The notes under the pieces: model-generated
What the model saw: the letters and a program-made list of their open reading frames with translations, nothing else
The model's database searches: none
What the model was told of the DNA's origin: nothing
From: Silene conica
Taxonomy: Eukaryota > Streptophyta > Magnoliopsida > Caryophyllales > Caryophyllaceae
Length of the DNA: 64,000 nt
Direction: 5' to 3'
Assembly: GCA_029255685.2 (NCBI GenBank)
Contig: CM055318.2
Location: 29,500,001 to 29,564,000, forward strand
Shown here: piece by piece, positions 12,180 to 22,638 of the stretch
Numbering within the stretch: position 1 is the stretch's first letter
Layout of the letters: each line of letters starts with the position of its first letter
Program-made: the position numbers and the translations under genes

Positions 12180-12365
12180 ATTACAGAACAGGAAGAATAA
12201 CTTCAGATCTGGGTGCATGCATAGCCTCTTCATATTCATAGAATATGGTGGCAATATACATGCAACCAGATCTGAGCCCTCTTAAAAATCATTGGGCCTC
12301 TTTTATCAGAAAACATCCCAGCAATGCATGCAATTCATCATTAGTTTTTTTTAAAAAAAAATTAT
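12180..12365. repeat. Inverted CAGATCT hairpin inside the mariner element
   Basis: TCAGATCTGGGTGCATG (about 12205) pairs with CATGCAACCAGATCTGA (about 12259) as an inverted repeat with one mismatch. ACCAGATCT recurs at about 10062, 12266, 12808 and 25705, and near-copies lie at 25461 and 25531, all within the mariner element. Confidence 0.6.
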
Positions 12366-12743
12366 TTAAAAAACAGAGAAAAAGGAATCGAAATTAACCT
12401 CTATAATATATTCTTCATCCAGAACAATCTTAAATGCAGGGAAATATTTAGACATTTCCGAAATAAACCAGCGACGATGTTCAGGAGTTTGTTGCATTGC
12501 ACAAACCCTTTTCCTTCTCTCCTCCTCCTTTTCCCATCTCCGGTAAACTTCAGCATCAAGTCCCTTCATCCTCTCATCAAACTCGAAAAATTCATTACAA
12601 GTCTCAGGCACAAAAGTGTCAACATCAACGAGAGAATCAGGTACAATAACCTCAGAATCATCGTTTACGTTCATCATCATCGACAAATCATCAACCTCAT
12701 CTTCAAACACGTCAGCTTCCATCCTCTCGACATTATTTAATAC
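12366..12743 (-). CDS. Accessory acidic ORF of the mariner element, candidate exon 2
   Basis: An open frame antisense and convergent to the transposase gene. It starts after a T-rich acceptor (ttttttcgag) at 12744-12745 and encodes 125 residues. The first 70 are strongly acidic (MEADVFEDEVDDLSMMMNV, VDVDTFVPETCNEFFEFDER). A charged helix follows (YRRWEKEEERRKRVCAM), then HRRWFISEMSKYFPAFKIV. The acceptor leaves phase 0, matching candidate exon 1 at 25601-25696. A GAG|GTTAAT near 12399 could instead act as a donor to a further exon. I recognise no family. An acidic stretch plus a WEKEEER helix hints at protein-protein interaction, but that is inference. It may be an accessory transposon protein or a captured host gene fragment. 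Confidence 0.5.
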   Translation of the reverse strand, partial: VLNNVERMEADVFEDEVDDLSMMMNVNDDSEVIVPDSLVDVDTFVPETCNEFFEFDERMKGLDAEVYRRWEKEEERRKRVCAMQQTPEHRRWFISEMSKYFPAFKIVLDEEYIIEVNFDSFFSVF

Positions 12744-12972
12744 CTCGAAAAAAACAAAAAAAACCAACATAAATAGACATGCATGTTAATGATCTTAACA
12801 AAAATAACCAGATCTAAACATTTAGAATGCATGTTTTCAATTTTTAAAAAATTAAAACCTCCGTCTAACAAAAATTAAACGCATCATGTCTCTTATTTCC
12901 CCAGATTTTTAAAAAATTAAAAACCTTCGTCTAACAGAAATTCAAGCAAATCAGTAATGCTTACGAGGTATG

Positions 12973-14311
12973 TGAAGAAACAAGAACGAGTTTAGCACCT
13001 AAGAGGGGGAGGGGGTGAATTAGGTGACCTTTTAAAAAATTAGAAATAGCTTAAGTGTTTCACGATTTAAGGCAACAAGATCAGGGACTAAGCAACAGTA
13101 TAAGGAACTGTTGCATAGAACTGATCTATTACGAGTATAGCAAGAAGCGAGAACAAGTACGAGAAAGAGTAAAAAGCAAGCGATATAAAAATTGGTTCAG
13201 CTCCTACTCCGGAGCCTACGTCCAACCGTTATTTTATTGAAAGTTTAGAAGCTACTCCGCTTAACTAAAACTATTACAACAAAACAACTCCCCAACCTAC
13301 TCCGGTTGCATTTGCTAAGAGCTACTCCGCTCGAAGACTTGACTCAAACTTAAAGCTACTCCGCTCTAAGAGTTTGTTGTTCTACCTTTGGTTTACAAGA
13401 TCAATGTCTCAAGAGTTCTCTTAAAGAACATGGAGACTACTTTTAAGATCTAAACGCAAGGTTCATCGAACAAACATTTATACTCATTAGAAGTGCGAAC
13501 TAGTACAAGGAGATCATAGCTTTTCGAAAACACTTTGAAGACTTCTTTTAAAACTGAAACTTTTGCAAAATAAACTTGAAGAGTAAATGCTTGAAAACGT
13601 TTTGCAAAGTTTTACAATAAATGCTTAGAAAGTCTTGACAATTAATGAGCTAAGGTGTTGGTATTTATAGGGGATTTGGGCTAGTGGAAGCACACTCTTA
13701 AGTGTGTAATTTGTTTGCATAACTCTATTACTCAAGGGTTCAAATAGTGGAGTGTCTTTTACAAACTGAAAATGCACATGGTAGCAAGGCTCAAGGCAAA
13801 CTACTCAAGGCTCAAGGCAAACCATTTAAGGTAAGGAGTGTAAGAGAGAACCTTCCTTTTGTAGGTCTTATGGCCAAAAAAGGAAAAAGTAAACTTTCTT
13901 CTTTTTCTAGCCCTTACACCTCATGTGCATTGTGAGCTTTTGAATTTCAAATTAATTTCTTTCAGTTTGTAAAACATTTGAAATATGTAAGTGAACCAAA
14001 ACACCAACGACTTTTGATAGAAATATTTTTCGAAATATAATCTCCATGACCGTACTAGAAACCCCAGTTGCAACAGTCTGCTGGACTATTGCAAGGATTT
14101 TGCACCTCTAACAAATACGAATGAATGTTAAACTACCTTGTTTACAATGCATTCCTAAACTTGGCCTTCTCTTGTCTTTGCTTGCATCTTTACATATGAT
14201 CTTGTGATCTTCAATGAGCTTTATGTCACTTTGCTAATCTCTTGCTACTCATCAAGCAAACATTAGATTAATCAAGGTAACTTGCCATCATCAACATATT
14301 GTGTTCTAACA
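12973..14311 (-). repeat. Sirevirus LTR 1 (3' LTR of the complete unit)
   Basis: 1339 bp, minus strand TGTTAGAACAC to TTCTTCA. It differs from LTR 2 at only about eight positions found by eye. The array gctactccgctc appears about 13250-13370. It contains the hairpin GCAACAGT/ACTGTTGC at 13092-13114. Confidence 0.93.
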
Positions 14312-14580
14312 AATTCCCCCTTTGATGATGACAAGTTACAATCAAAATTATGAGACAAGTTCCCCCTCAACCCATGGTGAGTCGGTCTGGTTTGGCCAAA
14401 ATAAATAACACATAACTTATGCATGAGCAAGGTGGTCAAGGGGTCAATCATTCTTAATCCTAAGTAATACGTCGAATAAAAAGCTAAGCTATTTCTACGG
14501 TGAACGTTAGCCTAAGAGTCATTAAGTAAACACATAACATAATTTGGATTCACTTCCCCCTCTTGACATCATCAATAGGG
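14312..14580 (-). promoter_or_regulatory. Polypurine tracts upstream of the Sirevirus 3' LTR
   Basis: Minus-strand AAAGGGGGAATT abuts the LTR at 14311. Further G-rich tracts occur at about 14361 (GAGGGGGAACTTG) and about 14551 (AAGAGGGGGAAGTG). The polypurine tract primes plus-strand DNA synthesis; several tracts in a row are a known Sirevirus trait. Confidence 0.8.
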
Positions 14581-14923
14581 GACAGCAATGTTCAAAAGAT
14601 ACGGGTTCATCACACACATAGCAAAATAAGATAGTCTGAAAACGAGAAAATAAAGACACGCATGCAACTAGTGTTTATCAAAGAGCCATTAAAAGGATAG
14701 GGAAGATGAAGGTTAGCATTTCCAGATAGCAGCACCTGCCCCGAGTGTTGTTGCTTGGAACAATAACCCTTTGGAGAAGGTTAAAGATGAACCGGTGGTT
14801 TGATTTTTAGCTCGGTTGCATAGACATTTGAGTGGTTATGTAAAGCATGTGGGCGCAAAAGTTTGGCTACCTTATCAACAATGGATGGTTCAATGGCTCC
14901 CCATGTTCCCCTTGGAAATGTAT

Positions 14924-15638
14924 CTAGCCCAACAGGTTCAATGTCGAGTTATGTATTTGGCTAGTTGTGGAATGGTTAAAGTGAAGGGTTTGTTGTTGAT
15001 ATAAGCCGAGAGGGTTCCAGATGCAACATCCACTTTGACCGTTGCATAAAATTATACCACTTCGGATGCATTCTTTTTCTTTTTCACTCACATCCTTTTC
15101 TCCACTCTTTTCTTTTTCCACTGATTTCTCACTTTCTTTTACAACCTCTTTGTTCACATTCTCCTTCTTTTAATCGATTTTTCTTTTCCCCTTTTCTTTT
15201 TACTAGCTTTCTTTTCCGCCTCTTTCTCCACAACATCCTCCTTTTCGGTTTCTTTTTCCGGTGAATTTACTTCACCTTCGACATTCCCTTCTTGTTCCTT
15301 TGACTCTCCCTTTTCTTTTTCTTTTCCAGTAACTTCTTCAGACAACTTTGGTTCAACAATCAAATCGACCAATTCTTTGGATTCGGTGTCGACGCTTGAG
15401 TCCAAAACAAATGACAAGATCGGTCTTTTCTTTAGTCCACCATGTCCTCGTCCCTTGGGTTTAATAGGGCCTGCTCTAGCCGGGGATTTTGTATGAATGA
15501 GTCGTGATTTGGCAGGGCTTTTGGTGAGGTTGAGGGTGGTTTGGTTGGTGAGGAAGTCATATTTTTCATGGCTACAAGGAATGGATTGTATGTATTTGCA
15601 AGCCTTTTGAGTTCTTGGTTGATACTTTTGGGAGACAT
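14924..15638 (-). pseudogene. Third ORF remnants in the Sirevirus env-like position
   Basis: Three short open pieces on the minus strand downstream of pol. 15432-15638 is Pro/Ser-rich (SPTKPPSTSPKALP). 15154-15417 is Lys/Glu-rich (TGKEKEKGESKEQEGNVEGE, KKASKKKRGKEKS). 14924-15157 starts with more of the same. Sireviruses often carry an env-like or unknown ORF here; no transmembrane segment or envelope motif is visible, so the name reflects position only. The copy at 23251-23965 is almost identical, with the same breaks, so the ORF was already broken, or is read differently, before the duplication. Confidence 0.6.
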
Positions 15639-15916
15639 TTTGAGGGAGGTTATAAGGTGAGAATGAGACGGTTATGTTGAGAATTTTGAATTTTGAGTGA
15701 GTTGGAAAGTTTTAGAGTTTTTACACAAAGGATAGTAATGGATTGATGTGATGGGTGAGGAATTTTGAGTGGCTCAATGTAACAACTAGCATGCATGTGC
15801 TCTTATTTTTACGTAAAACATATTTTCAAATTTATGCACGTAAATGATAAATCGTAAACATAAACACTACCGTCACCCGTTCTAATCAATCATTGGGAGA
15901 CGTAATCTTTTTAATG

Positions 15917-18900
15917 TCATGCATCACTTAACAAACCAATTTCCAACCGAAGTTTTACGAATTGTTCTCTTTCTAACGGTTTTGTAGAAATATCCGCAAT
16001 TTGATTTTCGGTTTTACAAAAGTTAAGATTAATTGTCCCTTTTTCAACTTGATCACGTAAAAAGTGATGCCTTATTTCAATATGTTTGGTCCGGGAATGT
16101 TGTATTGGATTTTTCGAGATGTTAATTGCACTAGTATTATCACAAAAAATAGGAGAGGATTCGAATGTAATACCGAAGTCATGCAATTGTTGACGTACCC
16201 ATAGTAGTTGTGTGCAACATAGGGCGGCACTTATGTATTCACTTTCCGCCGTTGATAGAGACACGGTATTTTGCTTCTTTGAAGCCCACGTGAGCAAGCA
16301 TGGCCCCATGAATGTGGCAATTCCGGACGTGCTCTTTCTATCCAACATGCATCCCGCATAGTCGGCATCGGAAAATCCTACAAGATCAAGCTCATAGTAA
16401 GAAGGATACCAAAGATATAAATGTTGAGTTCCAATCAAGTATTTGAATATCCTTTTTACGGCTTTGAAGTGAGATTCCTTAGGATTTGCTTGAAACCTAG
16501 CACACACACACACACTATATTGAATATCGGGTCGACTTGCGGTCAAGTAGAGTAAAGAACCAATCATACCTCGATACACCTTTTCACTAACACTCTTACC
16601 ATTTGGATCAAGGTCAAGTTTGAGATTAGAAACCATAGGTGTAGCAACGGGTTTCGCATTGGTCAACCCGAACTTACTTAACATCTCCTTTACATACTTT
16701 TGTTGATGGATCATTGTGCCCTCCTCTTTTTGCTTGATTTGGAGGCCAAGAAAGAACCCTAGTTCTCCCATCATACTCATTTCAAACTCAGATTTCATTA
16801 GATGTGTAAAGTATTCACAAAGAGTTTCACTAGTTGCACCAAAGATTATGTCATCGACATATATTTGAACAAGCAACATTACATCTGAATGTGACTTGAT
16901 GAATAACGTTTTATCAACCGAACCACGTATGAAGCCATTTTCTAAAAGAAATTTTGAAAGCCTATCATACCATGCTCTAGGAGCCTGTTTTAAATCATAT
17001 AGTTCTTTATCAAGTTTAAAGACATGGTTCGGTGATTCGTTATCCAAAAAGCCCGGTGGTTGTTCCACAAAAACTTCTTCATTAAGATAGCCATTTAGGA
17101 ATGCCGATTTTACATCCATTTGAAAAAGTTTTACACCATGATGAGCTGCAAAGGCAATGAGTATTCGTATGGCTTCAAGCCTAGCTACCGGTGCAAAGGT
17201 TTCATCATAATCAATCCCCTCTTGTTGATTATACCCTTGCACCACTAGCCTTGCCTTATTCCTTACGATTTCTCCGTTATCATCAAGTTTGTTTCGAAAA
17301 ACCCACCTAGTGCCAATGACTGTACGATTTGAAGGTCTAGGAACCAGATGCCATACCTCACGTCTTTTGAACTGATCCAACTCTTCTTGCATGGCCATGA
17401 TCCAACAAGGATCCTCGAGAGCTTTTGAGATGTGGTCGGGTTCAATTTGTGAGAGGTAAGCATTGAAGGCACAGAAGTTTCTGAGGGAGGATCTGGTTTT
17501 TACCCCTGAGTCAAGGTCACTGGTTAGGTTTTCGAGAGGGTGAGAGCTTTGGTGTTTCCATATTTTTGGTATGGTGGTGTTGGTGGTGTTGGGAGCGATC
17601 ATTTGTTCGTTCTGTTCAGATGCAACAGTTTCAGAGTCTGTTGCATGGGGTTGATTTTGTGTGGGGGTTTGATCATTGGAATTTGGTGGATCAATGGTTG
17701 TGCCTTGGTTTTCTTTTTCCACTCCTGACGTGCTGGCTTCATTTGATGATGAAGCTTCATCGGTTCCCCCTGAGTTATGGCCTTCTTCCCCATGCAAAGG
17801 TCCTTCTGACTGTTGCTCCAGATCTTCGGCTTCCAAAACTTGATCCATGTGATGACGCACCATCCCAAGCTCGAACTCATCATCATCCTCTTCATTTCTT
17901 TCTTGTTCCTGAGACACAAAAAGACTAGATTCATCAAATACAACATGAATGCTCTCTTCCATTTTCATAGTCTTCTTGTTAAAGACTTTGTAAGCCTTGC
18001 AATGGTTTGAATATCCCACAAAGATTGCTTCATCACTACGGGCATCAAATTTGCCTAAGTTGTTTTTCCCGTTATTATGAACAAAGCATTTACAACCAAA
18101 GCATTTCAAATATGAGACATTGGGTTTTCTTCCACGTAGAATTTCATAGAATGTTTTGTTGGTGATTTTTCTAATCATGACTCGATTGTAGACATAACAC
18201 GAAGTGTTTACGGCTTCGGCCCAAAAGTTTCTTGGTACTTGAGAACTAATGAGCATGGTCCTAGCCATATTTTCCAAAGTTCGATTCATTCGTTCCACCA
18301 CTCCATTTTGTTGTGGAGTTCGGGCGGCCGAAAAGTTATGGTTAACACCATTCTCATTACAATAGGCTTCGAAGGCAAAGTTTTCAAATTCGGTTCCATG
18401 GTCGGATCTTAAAGCACCAAGTTTTAGAGAAAAATTATTTTCGACCATTTTGAGCCAAATTAAAAACTCACCAAAAGCCTTGTCCTTAGTTCCAAGAAAC
18501 AATAACCACACATATCTAGAACAATCATCAACAATAACACAAATGTAATTACTACCACCTTTGCTTGATATACGCATGGGTCCGCAAAGGTCTATGTGAA
18601 CAAGTTCTAAGACACGAGATGTACTAATACACTTCTTGGACTTGAATGAGCTCTTAACTTGTTTCCCTTTGACACAATCATCACACAAGGAGTTGAATTT
18701 AAAGTTTATGATAGGTAAACCTTCCACTAAATCAAGTCTTCTAAGGTTGTTTAATGTTCTAGCATTTACATGGCCCAAACGTTTGTGCCAAAGCCATGGG
18801 TCATTTTTATGGACGCTCATGCACGAAAGTTTTTGACCGGATAAAGAACATAAATCAATCATATACACATCCTTGACCCGTTTACCTTCAAGAACTAACT

Positions 18901-19201
18901 CCTTTGTCTTTCCATCTAGGATTTTACACACATGAGCATGAAATTCAACAATATTACCTCGATCACACAATTGTGATATGCTAAGTAGATTGTGTTTTAA
19001 TCCATTGACAAGCAGCACTTTGTCCACACATAGTGATTTTGACTTACCAACTTTTCCGATACCAACAATTTCACCTTGTTTGTTATCGCCAAAAGTCACC
19101 ATGCCTTCTTTGTAGGCCTCTAGTGAGAGGAATTGGTCTTCTTCCCCCGTCATGTGACGAGAGCATCCGCTGTCTAAGTACCAATTGCTGCTGCCCCCCA
19201 C
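15917..19201 (-). CDS. pol: Sirevirus Pol polyprotein (protease, integrase, RT, RNase H)
   Basis: An uninterrupted 1094-residue frame, counted from a GTG; the true N-terminus is probably made by readthrough from gag. Domains in order: aspartic protease [10 protein letters not shown] near residue 10; the GAG-pre-integrase zinc region HKRLGH...CDDCVKGK near 140-180; integrase with [15 protein letters not shown] and [12 protein letters not shown] carrying the D, D and E; an acidic Ser/Asn-rich linker; reverse transcriptase with [14 protein letters not shown] and YVDDIIFG; RNase H with [15 protein letters not shown] and [11 protein letters not shown]. All key residues are present, so this pol looks potentially functional. 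It shares its frame with the second gag piece, separated by TGA (19217-19219) and TAG (19208-19210). Confidence 0.95.
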   Translation of the reverse strand: MGGSSNWYLDSGCSRHMTGEEDQFLSLEAYKEGMVTFGDNKQGEIVGIGKVGKSKSLCVDKVLLVNGLKHNLLSISQLCDRGNIVEFHAHVCKILDGKTKELVLEGKRVKDVYMIDLCSLSGQKLSCMSVHKNDPWLWHKRLGHVNARTLNNLRRLDLVEGLPIINFKFNSLCDDCVKGKQVKSSFKSKKCISTSRVLELVHIDLCGPMRISSKGGSNYICVIVDDCSRYVWLLFLGTKDKAFGEFLIWLKMVENNFSLKLGALRSDHGTEFENFAFEAYCNENGVNHNFSAARTPQQNGVVERMNRTLENMARTMLISSQVPRNFWAEAVNTSCYVYNRVMIRKITNKTFYEILRGRKPNVSYLKCFGCKCFVHNNGKNNLGKFDARSDEAIFVGYSNHCKAYKVFNKKTMKMEESIHVVFDESSLFVSQEQERNEEDDDEFELGMVRHHMDQVLEAEDLEQQSEGPLHGEEGHNSGGTDEASSSNEASTSGVEKENQGTTIDPPNSNDQTPTQNQPHATDSETVASEQNEQMIAPNTTNTTIPKIWKHQSSHPLENLTSDLDSGVKTRSSLRNFCAFNAYLSQIEPDHISKALEDPCWIMAMQEELDQFKRREVWHLVPRPSNRTVIGTRWVFRNKLDDNGEIVRNKARLVVQGYNQQEGIDYDETFAPVARLEAIRILIAFAAHHGVKLFQMDVKSAFLNGYLNEEVFVEQPPGFLDNESPNHVFKLDKELYDLKQAPRAWYDRLSKFLLENGFIRGSVDKTLFIKSHSDVMLLVQIYVDDIIFGATSETLCEYFTHLMKSEFEMSMMGELGFFLGLQIKQKEEGTMIHQQKYVKEMLSKFGLTNAKPVATPMVSNLKLDLDPNGKSVSEKVYRGMIGSLLYLTASRPDIQYSVCVCARFQANPKESHFKAVKRIFKYLIGTQHLYLWYPSYYELDLVGFSDADYAGCMLDRKSTSGIATFMGPCLLTWASKKQNTVSLSTAESEYISAALCCTQLLWVRQQLHDFGITFESSPIFCDNTSAINISKNPIQHSRTKHIEIRHHFLRDQVEKGTINLNFCKTENQIADISTKPLEREQFVKLRLEIGLLSDA

Positions 19202-19216
19202 TAATGCCTACGCAAA

Positions 19217-20299
19217 TCAAACAGTTAGTTTAGGAACCCAAACAAGTTTGGGTCCCTTCTTAACACTAGACACCGAGTCCTTTTTGACCCATATTTCTTG
19301 TGCAACATTGGTGTTTCTTTTTAAGTCAAGTTCTCTTTTAGGACAACCATTGAACTCATGACCGGTCATTCCACAATAATAGCATATAATGTATTCAGGT
19401 AGTCCAGCATACTTACGTCGTCTGAAATCTCTTTGACTTGGGTCTTGGTTTCGGTTGCAACAGTGTGTGCTACTGTTGCATCTGAAACCAAGTCCAGAGT
19501 TTTTTAAAGCCTTTTCATTTTCTTTGGATTGCTTTAACAAGAATTCTAAGACATTCTGACTTCCTTCCCATTTGAGATAGAATTGCTTTGCATCAGTCAA
19601 TTCTTTGGTCAAGGTTTCTATTTCCTTAAGTTGATCTAGATTTGTTTTTTCAAGTTTATCAACTTTTCCTTTGATATGACTAGTTTCATCACTTAATAGA
19701 ATCGCAACTTCCTCTAGTTGTTTGTTATCAAGTTTGCATGAAGTAAATTCAACCAAGAGGGAGTCACGTTCCTTTGTAAGGGATGAAACTTTTCCTTTTA
19801 GGGACTCGACCTCTTTTACTAGTTCAGATTCAACATTGCATGGGACTGTTGCATGAGTTATTTCAGCTTTATTCACAAGACACTGATTTTGTTTTCGAAG
19901 CATTTTGACTTCCTTTTCTAGTTTAGTTATTGTGCATGTTTGATCTACCTCAGTTAGACTCTCCTTTAGATTGACATTTTCCTCGGCAATACTTTCGATT
20001 TCATCTTGCATGGCAATGAGTTTATTTCCTTGGACACGACACTTATCAATAAAATCATCTAAAAGAAGACAGATTTTGTCTTTAGAAAAGGCGCGGGCCT
20101 TCTTCTTTAGACATTTTACCTCGCTTTCGGAGTCTGAACTTGAATCAACCGAGTGGGCCATGAGACAAATTGCAGCTTCTTTCTTTGATGATTTTGACGT
20201 TTCTGTTTTTGATTTTGATGAGATGCTCAACTTTGCATCTAATTCTTCCTCAAGGAACTCATCCTCATCGGAATCAGACATACCCCAAATAGCACTCAT
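19217..20299 (-). CDS. Sirevirus Gag, C-terminal part with coiled coil and second zinc knuckle
   Basis: A 360-residue open frame whose ATG overlaps the stop of the upstream gag frame (ATGA, 20299-20296). It opens acidic and Ser-rich (SDSDEDEFLEEELDAKL), then has a long heptad-like coiled coil (about residues 90-260). A CCHC knuckle follows, CYYCGMTGHEFNGCP, and the frame ends in a basic segment. Sirevirus Gag proteins are long and contain such coiled coils. Here one Gag seems split over two frames by a one-base shift. Whether that is a mutation or programmed frameshifting cannot be told from one copy. Confidence 0.85.
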   Translation of the reverse strand: MSAIWGMSDSDEDEFLEEELDAKLSISSKSKTETSKSSKKEAAICLMAHSVDSSSDSESEVKCLKKKARAFSKDKICLLLDDFIDKCRVQGNKLIAMQDEIESIAEENVNLKESLTEVDQTCTITKLEKEVKMLRKQNQCLVNKAEITHATVPCNVESELVKEVESLKGKVSSLTKERDSLLVEFTSCKLDNKQLEEVAILLSDETSHIKGKVDKLEKTNLDQLKEIETLTKELTDAKQFYLKWEGSQNVLEFLLKQSKENEKALKNSGLGFRCNSSTHCCNRNQDPSQRDFRRRKYAGLPEYIICYYCGMTGHEFNGCPKRELDLKRNTNVAQEIWVKKDSVSSVKKGPKLVWVPKLTV

Positions 20300-21237
20300 G
20301 ACTTTGTTCTTGTAATCTCTTTTGGCAAAGCACGTCTCTCCTTGGATTTGATATCATCCCACTTTGGGCATTCCTTTATTTGATGACCCTTGTCACCACA
20401 TTTGAAGCATCCAAAGGTGGAATTTGATCTCCTCTTTGGGAAACGTTTCTTGCCAACATTGTTGTTAAACTTTTGTGAGCCTCGACCGTTGATTATGCCG
20501 GCCATGTTTTTGGTAAACATGGCGAACTCGACATCCTCATCCTCCTCATCGCTGGAGAGAGCATTTAGAGCGAGTCCCTTTCCCTTTGAACTCTCCTGAG
20601 AACGTTTCGTGAGTGAAAGTTCATGGGACATGAGGGACCCCATTAGTTCATTCAGGGAAAGGACGGCAAGATCTTTAGCTTCCTCAATAGCCGTCACCTT
20701 CGGTTGCCACTTTTCAGTTAAGCTTCGAAGGATCTTTCGGACTAAATCCTCGGATTCAAAGTTACGACCAAGACTCTTAAGTTCGTTAACAATGCAAGAG
20801 AAACGAGAAGAAAGACTATTAATTGATTCGTCCTTTCCCATGTTAAACATCTCATATTGTTGCATGAGAAGGTCAACACGGTACTTCTTCACTTGATACG
20901 TGCCCTCATGAGCTAAGCTTAGGGTGTCCCAAATGTCTTTGGCCGAAGAGCAACCCGATATACGATTAATCTCTTGATCACCAATGCCATATTGAAGAAT
21001 GGACATGGCTCTCGAGTTTTTCTCGATCTTTTTATAATCGTTTTCATTATATTTTTCCTCATCTTTTGGTGTCGTTTTTCCATCTTTATCTGTCACCTTT
21101 ATCTTAAGTGGGCCCTTTTTTATTATCATCCAACATTCATAATCTACCCCTTTAACGTAGTGTTCTATGCGGTGTTTCCACCAAGCATAGTTTTCACCTT
21201 TAAAGATTGGGTACTTAGTGTGTTTAGACTCGTCCAT
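20296..21237 (-). CDS. Sirevirus Gag, N-terminal part
   Basis: Start chosen at ATG 21237 (MDESKHTKYPIFKGENYAWW), because the related copy at 57337 begins at the same point and an in-frame ATG upstream lies in untranslated leader. It contains the copia-type Gag domain (HYVKGVDYECWMII, ILQYGIGDQEINRI, LSSRFSCIVNELKSLG) and a CCHC zinc knuckle CFKCGDKGHQIKEC near the end. It forms the particle that packages element RNA. It ends at TGA 20296-20298, overlapping the next frame. Confidence 0.92.
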   Translation of the reverse strand: MDESKHTKYPIFKGENYAWWKHRIEHYVKGVDYECWMIIKKGPLKIKVTDKDGKTTPKDEEKYNENDYKKIEKNSRAMSILQYGIGDQEINRISGCSSAKDIWDTLSLAHEGTYQVKKYRVDLLMQQYEMFNMGKDESINSLSSRFSCIVNELKSLGRNFESEDLVRKILRSLTEKWQPKVTAIEEAKDLAVLSLNELMGSLMSHELSLTKRSQESSKGKGLALNALSSDEEDEDVEFAMFTKNMAGIINGRGSQKFNNNVGKKRFPKRRSNSTFGCFKCGDKGHQIKECPKWDDIKSKERRALPKEITRTKS

Positions 21238-21285
21238 GATTACGGATCTTTCTCTTTGGTGGTTAAGCCTAATCAAGAGCACAAG

Positions 21286-21297
21286 GCTCTGATACCA
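21286..21297 (-). other. Sirevirus primer binding site
   Basis: Minus strand TGGTATCAGAGC, initiator-Met tRNA complement, two bases from the LTR end at 21300. Confidence 0.93.
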
Positions 21298-21299
21298 AT

Positions 21300-22638
21300 T
21301 GAAGAAACAAGAACGAGTTTAGCACCTAAGAGGGGGAGGGGGTGAATTAGGTGACCTTTTAAAAAATTAGAAATAGCTTAAGTGTTTCACGATTTAAGGC
21401 AACAAGATCAGGGACTAAGCAACAGTATAAGGAACAGTTGCATAGAACTGATCTATTACGAGTATAGCAAGAAACGAGAACAAGTACGAGAAAGAGTAAA
21501 AAGCAAGCGATATAAAAATTGGTTCAGCTCCTACTCCGGAGCCTACGTCCAACCGTTATTTTATTGAAAGTTTAGAAGCTACTCCGCTTAACTAAAACTA
21601 TTACAACAAAACAACTCCCCAACCTACTCCGGTTGCATTTGCTAAGAGCTACTCCGCTCGAAGACTTGACTCAAACTTAAAGCTACTCCGCTCTAAGAGT
21701 TTGTTGTTCTACCTTTGGTTTACAAGATCAATGTCTCAAGAGTTCTCTTAAAGAACATGAAGACTACTTTTAAGATCTAAACGCAAGGTTCATCGAACAA
21801 ACATTTATACTCATTAGAAGTGCGAACTAGTACAAGGAGATCATAGCTTTTCGAAAACACTTTGAAGACTTCTTTTAAAACTGAAACTTTTGCAAAATAA
21901 ACTTGAAGAGTAAATGCTTGAAAAGGTTTTGCAAAGTTTTACAATAAATGCTTAGAAAGTCTTGACAATTAATGAGCTAAGGTGTTGGTATTTATAGGGG
22001 ATTTGGGCTAGTGGAAGCACACTCTTAAGTGTGTAATTTGTTTGCATAACTCTATTACTCAAGGGTTCAAATAGTGGAGTGTCTTTTACAAACTGAAAAT
22101 GCACATGGTAGCAAGGCTCAAGGCAAACTACTCAAGGCTCAAGGCAAACCATTTAAGGTAAGGAGTGTAAGAGAGAACCTTCCTTTTGTAGGTCTTATGG
22201 CCAAAAAAGGAAAAAGTAAACTTTCTTCTTTTTCTAGCCCTTAGACCTCATGTGCATTGTGAGCTTTTGAATTTCAAATTAATTTCTTTCAGTTTGTAAA
22301 ACATTTGAAATATGTAAGTGAACCAAAACACCAACGACTTTTGATAGAAATATTTTTCGAAATATAATCTCCATGACCGTACTAGAAACCCCAGTTGCAA
22401 CAGTCTGTTGGACTGTTGCAAGGATTTTGCACCTCTAACAAATACGAATGAATGTTAAACTACCTTGTTTACAATGCATTCCTAAACTTGGCCTTCTCTT
22501 GTCTTTGCTTGCATCTTGACATATGATCTTGTGATCTTCAATGAGCTTTATGTCACTTTGCTAATCTCTTGCTACTCATCAAGCAAACATTAGATTAATC
22601 AAGGTAACTTGCCATCATCAACATATTGTGTTCTAACA
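21300..22638 (-). repeat. Sirevirus LTR 2, shared by both units
   Basis: 1339 bp, the same length as LTR 1. It has the primer site on its left and a polypurine tract on its right (22639 onward), so it is 5' LTR for the complete unit and 3' LTR for the partial unit. A perfect 11-bp hairpin TTGCAACAGTC/GACTGTTGCAA lies at 22395-22421. Confidence 0.93.

Noticed and set aside
12477-12740. Plus-strand ORF of 87 codons
   Set aside because: Lies entirely opposite the acidic accessory ORF, which has better codon structure and splice sites; taken as its shadow.
15154-15417. Lys/Glu-rich ORF as a host gene
   Set aside because: Present in identical position in both Sirevirus units between pol and the polypurine tract, so it belongs to the element.
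17540-18010. Several plus- and minus-strand ORFs of 60-120 codons
   Set aside because: All overlap the continuous 1094-codon Sirevirus pol frame and show no domains.
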